Positions 1 to 9,136 of a DNA stretch of 64,000 bases are shown here, in pieces. Positions within the stretch are counted from its first letter, which is position 1. The number at the start of each line of letters is the position of its first letter. The position numbers and the translations under genes are program-made. This DNA comes from Boesenbergia rotunda (Eukaryota > Streptophyta > Magnoliopsida > Zingiberales > Zingiberaceae), in contig JAGFNQ010005258.1 in assembly GCA_024364735.1 (NCBI GenBank), positions 657,965 through 721,964 of the forward strand, read 5' to 3'. The notes below the pieces were generated by a model, which did no database searches, was not told the DNA's origin, and saw nothing but the letters and a program-made list of their open reading frames with translations.

Positions 1-893
1 TATAGCAATGGTGATACATCAAGATTAGAGGTTGGGACCCTAAAAATTTCATCTCCTAGCTCAACCCTCTCTACTGATATATGGATTTCAGAATTTCAGA
101 TAGGGTAGGTCCATCAGTGAGTTTTGCTCAAAACTCACTGATACACCTCAACTACTGCTATAGCAATGGTGATACATCAAGATTAGAGGTTGGGACCCCA
201 AAAATTTCATCTCCTAGCTCAACCCTCTCTACTGATATATGGATTTCAGAATTTCAGATAGGGTAGGTCCATCAGTGAGTTTTGCTCAAAACTCACTGAT
301 ACACCTCAACTACTACTATAGCAATGGTGATACATCAAGATTAGAGGTTGAGACCCCAAAAATTTCATCTCCTAGCTCAACCCTCTCTACTGATATATGG
401 ATTTCAGAATTTCAGATAGGGTAGGTCCATCAGTGAGTTTTGCTCAAAACTCACTGATACACCTAAACTACTGCTATAGCAATGGTGATATATCAAGATT
501 AGAGGTTGGGACCCCAAAAATTTAATCTCCTAGCTTAACCCTCTCTACTGATATATGGATTTCAGAATTTCAGATAGGGTAGGTCTATCAGTGAGTTTTG
601 CTCAAAACTCACAGATACACCTCAACTACTGCTATAGCAATGGTGATACATCAAGATTAGAGGTTGGGACCCCAAAAATTTCATCTACTAGCTCAACCCT
701 CTCTACTGATATATGGATTTCAGAATTTCAGATAGGGTAGGTCCATCAGTGAGTTTTGCTCAAAACTCACTGATACACCACCTCAACTACTGCTATAGCA
801 ATGGTGGTACATCAAGATTAGAGGTTTGGATCCCAAAAATATTATCTCCTAGCTCAACCCACTCTACTGATATAGCGTTTTCACAATTCCAGA
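1..893. repeat. 158-bp tandem satellite with an internal hairpin
   Basis: Nearly identical units follow each other with a 158-bp period: the motif TATAGCAATGG recurs at 1, 159, 317, 475, 633 and about 794, the last step being 3 bp longer. Each unit holds an inverted repeat, ATCAGTGAGTTTTG-CT-CAAAACTCACTGAT in the first unit (113-142), able to form a 14-bp stem. The array runs off the left edge, so its full size is unknown. The last unit is more diverged and merges into the palindrome array at about 900. Short open frames of about 61 codons recur only because of the repeat and are not genes. Confidence 0.95.
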
Positions 894-900
894 TATGATT

Positions 901-1078
901 GAGCTAGGATCAACCATTTTATTTCAGGCCCACCGTGGGCCTGAATCATTTTATTTCAGGCCCACCATGGGCCTGAATCAAATCTTTCAAGCCCATGGTG
1001 GGCCTGAAATAATTTTATTTCAGGCCCACATTGGGCCTGAATTATTTTATTTCAGGCCCACCGTGGGCTTGAAATAAT
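901..1078. repeat. Array of short palindromes (left array)
   Basis: Five spaced copies of a palindrome of the form TTTCAGGCCCAC..GTGGGCCTGAA, each about 26 bp and separated by short AT-rich spacers. A sixth, degenerate copy lies near 1290-1320. A related array sits at 4584-5072, so the two bracket the decayed protease gene. Arrays of this kind resemble subterminal repeats of plant DNA transposons, where the transposase may bind. That role is inferred. Confidence 0.85.
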
Positions 1079-1596
1079 TATATTTATAATAAAATATAAT
1101 TATTATCATTTTATTCTATATGTGAATTTTATAGCCTTGAAAATTAAATATAAATACATAATCAATAAAATCCACATGATGAATCAGAACAGAGTTTTGA
1201 TATATAACAACTTAGTTTGATTTTTATAAATAAAAATAGATATTACCTAAATTATATTTATAATACATATAAAGAAAAAAGGGTCGGCTAGGGCCTGAAA
1301 TCCTTTTATATCAGGCCCAGCAGTCACTCAGCTTTATAGTGTTGCTTAGAGGCTAGTGATCAACAATCGTCTTCTAGCTCCAGATTTGTTACGATTTCAA
1401 GGTAGCGTGCTTGTCTTCATTGGAGTAGTTGTCGGCGACATCCTTGTCATCGCACTAGTCGAATTGTACGTACCCTAATTTGTAGTTTGTGATTTCAGTT
1501 CTTGCTTTTCACCTAGGGTTAGCTAGCGATAGTTTTCAGTAAATGGCTGAACTTGAGGAGGCCCGTTTATGAACGAATTCTAAGTGTCAAAACTGT
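1079..1596. other. AT-rich leader region of the decayed element
   Basis: The stretch begins AT-rich, holds one isolated palindrome at about 1290-1320, then becomes less AT-rich from about 1330. It could be the promoter or leader of the element gene that follows. No coding region is recognised. Confidence 0.4.
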
Positions 1597-4087
1597 TTGT
1601 GTAAAATAATTATTTGTTTGATGGTTGCTAAGTTCGGTATGGGTCAAAAAATATCATCTTCAAAGAAAGTTGCTCCCACCAAATCTAAGAAACAGCAAGT
1701 CCCTGGGGGAAGTCATGGGAAAAAACCGCTGCCACAACGAAAAATCAAATTGCCTACCGAGTATACAAGTTTTGCCAACAGAGGTCGAAGTAAACGAATG
1801 AACTGGAAAAGTAGCCTTTGTCATTTCAAAAATTTTATTGAATCTGTTCCACCCACACCAGCACAAGAACAATTGCTTCGAGAAACACCCTTTTCTTGGG
1901 TCCTCGACCTTCCTACTAGTTCTTGTGTAAGACCCCAGGTTCAGAACATGTTTGATAATTGAGATGAAGAAGAACAGAGCTTTGTATTCCATGGGAAAAA
2001 ACTAAATTTCACAACGGTTGATATATCAGTTATTTTAGGGCTACCTGACCATGGAGATATAGTCAAACTTGATTTGAGCCCACTGTACAAGGAGTATTTT
2101 GAAGATTCCAGTTGTTCTGCACGGCATTTGGAGAAACTGCTAATAAAGTCTACATCCAATGACAAGCTGTACTGTCAGTTGTATATATTCTATTTTTTTG
2201 TACAGTGCTATTTTGTGGTAGTAGCAGCATACTTGCCATTCCTGCCCTGTCACTTATTGATTGCGTAGATGATTTTGACAATCTACCAAATTACAATTGG
2301 TGCAATGCCGTGTACAATTTCATGACTCCTCAGTTGGGAGCCATTGGAAAGGAGGTGACATTGAGACATAGACCACATGTAGGTGATTCAACCCAACCGG
2401 CCAAGGCTCCCTTGCTCAAGGGATTTCCAAATATTTTGGCTGTAAGTGAGAGCACATATACCTGCTAATATAATTTCATGATGGATATTATTTACTGATT
2501 ATAATGATGTTGCAGGTGTGGGTTAATGAAAATATTAGTATTGCTGCTCCTGAACATCCTCATAGATTGCTAAGAATACTTCGCTGGACTTGGCCTAAAG
2601 CCCATGTTGACACTATCAAGAGGATGATAGACCGTGTGGCCCCAAATTTAATTATTGTTGATTTAATTCCAATTGATATAGAGCATGATTTGGTACTTGA
2701 CTACTCTCCTCCAACTCAACCACTTGAGGTAGAATGTGAGGTATTACAGCAGGCACCAGAAGGAAGCCAGGCAGCACAAGGAAGGCTACAACCCTTACAA
2801 ATGGAAGCTTGCAATATATGTATACAAAAACAAGAACAAATTGAAACCTTACAGCAACAATTAAATATAGCAATTAAAAGTATGGAGGAAGCTAAAAGTG
2901 AGACGGCATCAGCCATCAGTGCTAAGGATCAAATTATTGCTCAGCAAGAAACAATAATTGCAGAGAAGGAGTCCCAGCTGAAACAAAAAGATGACATCAT
3001 TGTTGAAAAGGATAAAATAATTGGTGACAAAGATTCACAGCTTAAACAACAAGAGGAGCTAAATGATAAAAGGGTAGCTGTAAGAGAGAAGATCATACTT
3101 CAGTCTAATCAAAAAATCAAACAGCTGCATGAATAATTGCAAAGCAAAGGGTCAGATGAAGGTGAGCCGCTTGCCAAAAAAAGGAAAATAACTCAGGCAA
3201 GACAAGACTACCAGCCCAAAGGCAAGGGCAAACAAGTTGTTCAGGATGAGGATGAGGATGATGATGAAGATGATGATGAAGATGACGAGGCTCCTGCCCC
3301 ATCAATCTCAGATACTACAACGTAAACAACAAAATCTGAGACCTCCACCCAAACAAACATATCTGAACATCATGCAGCTAAAGCTAAATAATTTCTAAAG
3401 GTCAAAAGCAAAATCTTGATGAATTCCGGGATATTTTTTAAGAAGAAGCCTAAAGATGCAGAGATTGCTGAAACATTATTAAAGCTTAGTAAATTAAAGT
3501 GAGTTAGTTGCTATTGCGTTTGGAAAAATATTGTAAAACATTGATGATTATTGACATTCATTAATAAAATTTAATCATTCACATTGTTATTAAGTTGCTT
3601 ATCTTATTTGCATGTAGGTATGAGTTGAATCCAGTATGGTCCAATGAGACCTTTACATTAGATATGCTATCTTTTTTGACAATATTTGATTGGAATGACT
3701 ACACCACTGAGGATTGCATCAATACATACTGGACTATTCTTGGAAATGAAGCAAAAGCCTGTAACTCACCATACCTGCCGTCCATATTCTGTGGGGTGGG
3801 GTTTGATGTAAGTCTAGCTACTAAATCATTATTGTTTTTTTCTATGATTTAGTCCACTGACACTTTCTTTTAAATAACCATAGGAACATTTTGAGGCAAT
3901 TCACGCTCAGGCTTTTGAACAAACTATTGCTACTGATACGGATAAACCAATTAGATATATCATCTGTCCTCTAAATAATGCAGATGATCATTGACATCTA
4001 ATAGTTATTGACCTCGTGGAAGGTAGTATCCATCATTATAATTCTCTCGGTGCTACAGAAGGGTACACTGCCAAATTTGAAATATAA
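1597..4087 (+). pseudogene. Decayed transposon-borne gene with C-terminal Ulp1/C48 protease-like domain
   Basis: The reading frame starts near 1597 with a basic N-terminus. It continues through an in-frame TGA (1960-1962) into a globular region containing ILGLPDHGD and LDLSPLYKEYFED. The frame shifts between about 2180 and 2210, crosses an apparent intron (2442-2515), and passes through a glutamine/lysine/glutamate-rich coiled coil (about 2790-3130). It hits TAA at 3134-3136, then enters an Asp/Glu-rich linker (about 3245-3290). After another intron (3808-3883) comes a segment like the Ulp1 (C48) cysteine protease core: the H-W-H-L motif has its Trp codon changed to TGA (3992-3994), and the usual Y-D-S reads Y-N-S. 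The frame ends at 4087 without the catalytic Cys region. Ulp1-like genes are known cargo of plant Mutator-like elements (Kaonashi/KI type) and some CACTA elements. With at least four disabling changes it cannot encode a working protease. Confidence 0.7.
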
Positions 4088-4206
4088 GGATCTTCAGCTA
4101 ATGGACCATCTAATATAAAATATAAGGATCTTCAGCTGATGCAAGCAATCGAGAACAATGATGCAAGCAATCGAGAATTTAAAATATAAGGATCTTCAGC
4201 TAATGG
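4083..4206. repeat. Triplicated short direct repeat at the end of the protease remnant
   Basis: The phrase AAATATAAGGATCTTCAGCT occurs three times (near 4080, 4120 and 4185), with a second small repeat (GATGCAAGCAATCGAGAA) between. It coincides with the point where protease homology stops, so it probably marks a rearrangement or deletion junction. Confidence 0.7.
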
Positions 4207-4227
4207 AAACTCCTCCTCTAAGTCACT

Positions 4228-4540
4228 TTACTCATCTGGGGGGAATTCATATTCCTCAATCTGCTTATCATCGGCTTGGAATTCTAGTACACTTGTAATG
4301 GGTTCTAATTCATCTGCATTCCGGATTTCAATTCCTTCCTCCCCACTCCAGGTTGGCTCAAAGAATTCAACAACTTTTGTAGAACAATTCAAACCCTCAC
4401 CTTCTATATTAGTTGCTTCTTCATTTAGATCAATTGTCAAATTCCTTGTAATTTTTGATCCATTCCCCGTGACAATATTATCATCAAGAGTATTCCATAT
4501 TTCGGATAGAATTTCGTCAACAACATTATCATCCCTGAAA
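4228..4540 (-). pseudogene. Acidic open segment, possible exon of a convergent element gene
   Basis: On the minus strand, an acceptor-like TTTTTTCAG near 4538-4546 is followed by about 100 open codons rich in Asp, Glu and Asn, ending at a TGA next to a possible donor (GAGTAAAG). No ATG is needed if this is an internal exon. It faces the protease remnant from the other side and lies inside the right palindrome array, as the transposase gene of a two-gene element might. The family is not recognisable by eye, and no transposase catalytic motif is present. Confidence 0.3.
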
Positions 4541-4583
4541 AAAAATTATAATTACATTTTACAAACTTTGAAAATCATAATCA

Positions 4584-5072
4584 AGGACCTAGGAAGGCCT
4601 GAGGACCTGAAATATTTTGATTTCAGGCCCTCACAGGGCTTGAAATCATTATATTTCAGGTCCTATGAGGGCCTGAATATAATGATTTTAGGCCCTACGA
4701 GGGCCTGAAATCTTTTGATTTCAGGCCCTCACAGGGCCTGAAATCATATTATTTCAGGCCCTTGGAGGGCCTGAATCTTTTTATTTCAGGCCCTCACAGG
4801 GCCTGAAATCAGTATATTTCAAGCCCTTGGAGAGCCTGACTTATATTGATTCAGGCCCTCCCAGGCCCTCAAATCCAATGATTTCAGCCCCTGTAAGGGC
4901 CTGAAATCTTTTTATTTCAGGCCCTGGGAGGATCTGAATTCCTTTTATTTCAGGCCCTCTCAGTGCCTGAAAACAACATATTTCAGTCCCTCCTAGGGCC
5001 TGAAATCTAATGATATCATGCACTCCCAGGGACTGAATTCCTTTAATTTCTGGCCCTTATAGGGCCTGATAT
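4584..5072. repeat. Array of short palindromes (right array)
   Basis: About fifteen palindromes of the form TTTCAGGCCCT..AGGGCCTGAAA with a spacing of roughly 33 bp. They share the CAGGCCC/GGGCCTG arms of the left array but have a different loop (CAC or TTGG against ACCGTG). Because the unit is its own reverse complement, its orientation cannot be read. It matches the left array as a probable subterminal region of one transposon. Confidence 0.85.
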
Positions 5073-5519
5073 GGTAATATATCACCCCTAGGTCGAATTC
5101 AAGCATTTATTTATCTTAAGTTTAACAATTTCAGAGAGCTCTTATTATGTAATGCATATCACCCTTAGACTCCTCCAAACATAAAAATTGTAGCAAGAGT
5201 TGATAAATATAAAACTAGGTCTGATACCATATCAAAGATGACAATTATACGTACATTACTATTTGTATTTGTTACCAATCTGTTGCTTGCTTTTTCTCCT
5301 TCAACACCTATCTTCCTCAACTGCCTTGATGAATTGAGTTGTGCAAGGTCGAAATATATACGTACCCTCGTCATGAATCGACTTGTGCAAGGTAGTAATA
5401 TATATATATAGGCTGAGAAAATTTTCACTACCTGGCCATCTGAACCACAAATTATTATTTTACTGCTAAAGTGGTTCGGATGTCTCGAAATTGTGAATGG
5501 AAAAGGTATTTTATGGCGC

Positions 5520-5631
5520 CAAGGGTATAATAGGAAGTTCACTTAAAGGGTTGCGCCCTTTGATAAAATAGAAACTATGGTGCGCCCTTTGGTAATTTCG
5601 GATTGTCACGTACGCCCTTTGGTAAATTGCC
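5520..5631. mobile_element. Possible right terminal repeat of a Mutator-like element
   Basis: The phrase GCGCCCTTTGGTAA or a close variant recurs three times (near 5548, 5583 and 5612), ending at 5631. Read on the minus strand the end is GGCAATTTACCAAAGGGCG, which resembles termini of plant Mutator-like elements. The matching left terminus would lie left of the window, so neither a terminal inverted repeat nor a target-site duplication can be shown. Confidence 0.35.
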
Positions 5632-6150
5632 GTTTAATAAATAACTAATTAAATGAATAAATTTAAACAATTTATTAAATTAAATAAAAAAATCTTAAAC
5701 ACATATATATATTCATGAATAATATTCAGATAAAATTTATAAATTATATTAATCAATAAAATTCTTATTGATGATAAATAGATAAATAGGCTCTTAAATG
5801 AATACACAAACTTACAGCATCAAACTCACTATTAATTAACTAATTTTTAAATTATAAAATTTCAACCATCAAACAAATTTAAAAGTTCAATAATATATCA
5901 AACAAATTTGAAAGTTCAATAATATTTAAATGAATCAAACTCAAATTCATAAATAATAATAATCAAACTTAAACATTTAAATAACTTAGTTAATTTTAGA
6001 TTTAACTACCTACTGTATCAAACATCGTCAACAATATAAAATTTAGCTCAATTTACTTTTCAGCTCAAGGGTTGTGTTTGGTTCGACTCGATCTAATCTC
6101 TTGCTGAGCCCCAACTAGGTTAGGTTCGTGCCGTCGTAAGTGGGCTAGTA
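5632..6150. other. AT-rich intergenic stretch upstream of petC
   Basis: Simple AT-rich DNA with many short A/T runs and no coding or repeat structure recognised. From about 6060 the composition becomes less AT-rich as it enters the petC promoter. Confidence 0.6.
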
Positions 6151-6159
6151 GTCATGGGT

Positions 6160-6404
6160 TGTTGGGCCAAGGCCCATGGACTGTGGTCGGTGGTACCAGT
6201 GTGGCTTCCTCAGCAGATGAGAGGAGGAGGAGGTTTGAAGACCACCCAAACATGTGGCCGGATGAAGCCAGTCTCTTCCCATCAACCAATACCACGCCAC
6301 CTTATCTCTTTCCCTCTTCTTCCCGGCCTCGCAGATAACAAACGACGCCAGCGATATAAACAGCAAATCGGAGGAATTGCAGGGAAGCCAAGTAGCAGCT
6401 CCCC
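6160..6404 (+). promoter_or_regulatory. petC promoter region with site II-like and I-box-like motifs
   Basis: A paired TGGGCC/GGCCCA motif (about 6163-6175) matches the site II elements of many plant nuclear genes for organelle proteins. GATAA-type I-box cores occur at about 6302 (reverse) and 6332. A TATA-like GATATAAA sits at about 6353-6360, some 45 bp before the ATG, which would give a short leader. The motif matches are seen directly; light regulation is inferred from the family. Confidence 0.4.
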
Positions 6405-8596
6405 ATGGCCTCCACCACTCTCTCCACCGCCTCCGCCCCATCTCAGGTAACCTACACCTCGACCCCATCCTCTTCCCTTCTAAAAGTAGCGATTTGCAGG
6501 GGACGAACACTTAAAGCTCACATTTGGGCTTTACGCAGCTCTCCTCGGCTAAAAATGGCATCTTTGCGCCGTCGCAGTCGCTCCTGAGCAAGCGGGCGCT
6601 CCCCAGTCCGGGGAAGGAGCGGAGGGGGAAGATCACCTGCCAGGCGACCAGTATCTCCGCCGACAGAGTGCCGGACATGGGCAAGAGGCAGCTCATGAAC
6701 CTTCTTCTCCTCGGCGCCATTTCGCTGCCCACCGCGACGATGCTGGTTCCCTACGCCGCCTTCTTCGTGCCCCCGGGGTAAGGTCAAGAAGCAGACTGTA
6801 CACACCTGAAACCCTAAACTTCTCTATTTCATGCTTAAGCTTTGTGGAATCGTATTCTACAGTTCAGGAGGATCTGGCAGCGGAACTGTAGCTAAAGATG
6901 CACTTGGAAACGATGTTCTTGCGTCCGCGTGGGTCAAAACGCATGGCCCTGGTGATAGAACCCTAACTCAGGGTTTAAAGGTTGTCTTCTATGCCTTAAC
7001 TATACTGTCCTGCAAGGGAAGTGCTGTTTGTGTGTTGAAGATTTAATTAACTACTTAGAAAAAGGGAGCCTTGGTGCAACAATTTAAATTGTTGCCGTGT
7101 GATCTCCAATTTGAATCACAGAAATCTAGGGTCTAGATCCGCATTGGCAGGAGCTTCATGCACCAACTACTCTTTTAACTACTTAGAAAAAGTTATGATG
7201 TGTAGTAGTATGGTTTGATTACTGCATTTTTCATGCTTCATGGCCGTCTATACACAGTTAATTTCTCACCTAACAAAGGGCAGTCCGGTGCACGAACTCC
7301 CTCTAATGCGAGGTCTGAGGAAGGGTCGGATCACATCGAGTCTATTGTATGCAATCTTATCTTGCATTGTAAGAGGCTGTTTTCGCGACTCGACCCCGCG
7401 ACCACAAGGTCGCACAATAATAACTTTACCATTGCGACAAGACTCCCTTTCAAATTTCCCACCTAACAGAAGTTAGAGAAGTAAGCCACTTTTGTTGTTC
7501 TTGGGTTAGAACATCTGTTTTTAGGCTCTAGTTTCTATTCTAGTCACAAGTCTACTAGAAACCTTCAACAGTCTGAGACTTTGATTTGTTCGACTAATGG
7601 CATAAGGAAATGACTAATGACATATAGATATGGTTCGACGACTGTCTTTTGTCGAGAGCATCTGTATGTAGGATCAAGTTACTATTCTAGTTGCAAATCT
7701 TCTCTGTAGGAACCTTCAACAATCTGAAACTTTGATTTGTTATTTTGAAAGAAAAAAGCAGCCAGATTTTCAGCACAGTCTTGACTCACTAGTTTTGCAG
7801 GGAGACCCGACTTATCTTGTTGTGGAGGATAACAAAACTATTGCAACCTTTGGCATTAATGGTGTATGCACCCATCTTGGTTGTGTTGTTCCATGGAATT
7901 CTGCCGAGAAGAAATTCGTTTGCCCTTGCCATGGATCACAGTACAACGGCCAAGGCAAAGTCGTGAGAGGACCTGCGCCTTTGGTGAGTATACATGCCTC
8001 TTATTCTTCACTATGTTCATTTCTTTTGTATGCTAAGTAGGTATAAAGTGGAGTACACCATTACATTATAGCATAATCTACATGAGAAGATAACAAATCA
8101 TCGATGCGCCAAATAAACTACATTCCCTACTTTTAGTATTGGAAGGTTAGGTTTTACTTGAACAAACCTGCAATTAACTGAGTACTTAGTTTTATTAATA
8201 AGTGATCATATAGGGATATCTAATCTTAACCAGTAGAGTAGTAAGTTTGAGCCATGATTGTTTTTCATGGCGGTATTTAGCTCCACTATCAGTGCTTGGT
8301 TCTCAAAATTATATGGTTTAGTTGAGGATGATAAAAGGAACGTAGACAGTTTGTCGGTAAATTGGCTAACAACTGTTTTTCGCACCTTTTTCTGTTTCAT
8401 CCAACAAGAGTTTGTGCTTGATTGTCTATTATAAGATGCATCTTTCAATAGCTTTTGCTGCATAGTGAATTCTATTTTCTGGCAAAAATGGCAGTCATTG
8501 GCTTTGGCCCATGTTGATATCGACGACGATAAGGTTATCTTCGTACCATGGGTGGAAACAGACTTTAGAACTGGGGAAGATCCATGGTGGGCTTAA
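6405..8596 (+). CDS. petC: Cytochrome b6-f complex Rieske iron-sulfur subunit, chloroplast precursor
   Basis: Five exons: 6405-6446, 6539-6777, 6863-6980, 7801-7983 and 8495-8596, all GT-AG, giving 227 aa, the usual length. The protein passes electrons from plastoquinol to cytochrome f in the thylakoid b6f complex. A Ser/Ala/Lys-rich transit peptide ends near residue 49 (TCQ|ATS). A membrane anchor follows (about 66-88), then the Gly-rich hinge (about 94-101) and the Rieske fold. The 2Fe-2S ligands are present: Cys156 and His158 in CTHLGC, Cys174 and His177 in CPCHG, with Cys161/Cys176 as the disulfide pair. The C-terminus FVPWVETDFRTGEDPWWA is typical of PetC. The start was chosen as the first ATG giving a plastid transit peptide. 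It converges with ENT copy 1. Parts of exons 4-5 recur as broken copies at 24.9-25.4 kb and 34.7-34.8 kb, leaving this as the only complete gene here. Confidence 0.97.
7064..7175 (+). mobile_element. Au-type SINE in petC intron 3
   Basis: GGGAGCCTTGGTGCAAC...TTGTTGCCGTGTGA at the start and GCAGGAGCTTCATGCACCAAC near the end match the plant Au SINE family, with the middle shortened. It is flanked by a 16-bp target-site duplication, TAACTACTTAGAAAAA (7048-7063 and 7176-7191). Plus-strand insertion in an intron; the splice sites of petC are unaffected. Confidence 0.85.
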
Positions 8597-9136
8597 GATG
8601 TCATTGTCACTGTCAGCTATGTCTATATGCAACTTAAGGGTATCCAATTTCGCATACTATTTTGAAGATTTATTATGCTTTTCTCACAAGGACTTGTGAC
8701 ATTAGCACAAATGCTGTAACATCTAATACTAAACATGCCTTTCTGCATTATATAGGCGTGTTTTCTTCAAAATGCGTGTTTGGATTTGGATACCGAACTG
8801 TCAGTACATGTCGGTGGCGATGCCTTGTAAGGCTTTTAGAGTTCCATCGAGGTGGATTGGACTTGGTCTAGGTGGTTGTAGTGTTTAGGGGACAAGTTTG
8901 CCTTGCCTAACAAGAGGACCTGGTTTGTTTAGGTGAAGGTCGAAAGCTCTGAAAACTTTGATATTCAACACATTCAACAGAAAACTTAAAAAAATGATAA
9001 TGGTCCTGTGACTCCTCGCGTCGCAAACCATGGAACTAATAGAATTCTTAGTACATCTTATTAAACAACAAGAACAATACAGCTTAAATAGGCACCAGAG
9101 TAGTCTCCTAAACTTAGCAATAATGAATAGAAGCAT
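8597..9136. other. Convergent spacer between petC and ENT copy 1
   Basis: Holds the 3' untranslated regions of two convergent genes. No other coding region is supported. Most of it is repeated at 25416-25839 and 34799-35335, so the 3' regulatory DNA of both genes travelled with the duplication. Confidence 0.6.

Noticed and set aside
81..898. Series of about 61-codon open frames
   Set aside because: They recur with the 158-bp satellite and have no start context or conservation beyond the repeat.
4584..5072. CRISPR-like array of regularly spaced palindromic repeats
   Set aside because: The spacers are only short AT-rich links, the repeats are degenerate, the genome is a plant nuclear one, and no cas gene is present.
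6145..6805. Minus-strand open frames across the petC promoter and exons 1-2
   Set aside because: They overlap the petC coding exons and arise from GC-rich composition.
6405..8596. petC as a recent chloroplast DNA insertion
   Set aside because: It has five exons and a transit peptide, as expected for the normal nuclear gene.
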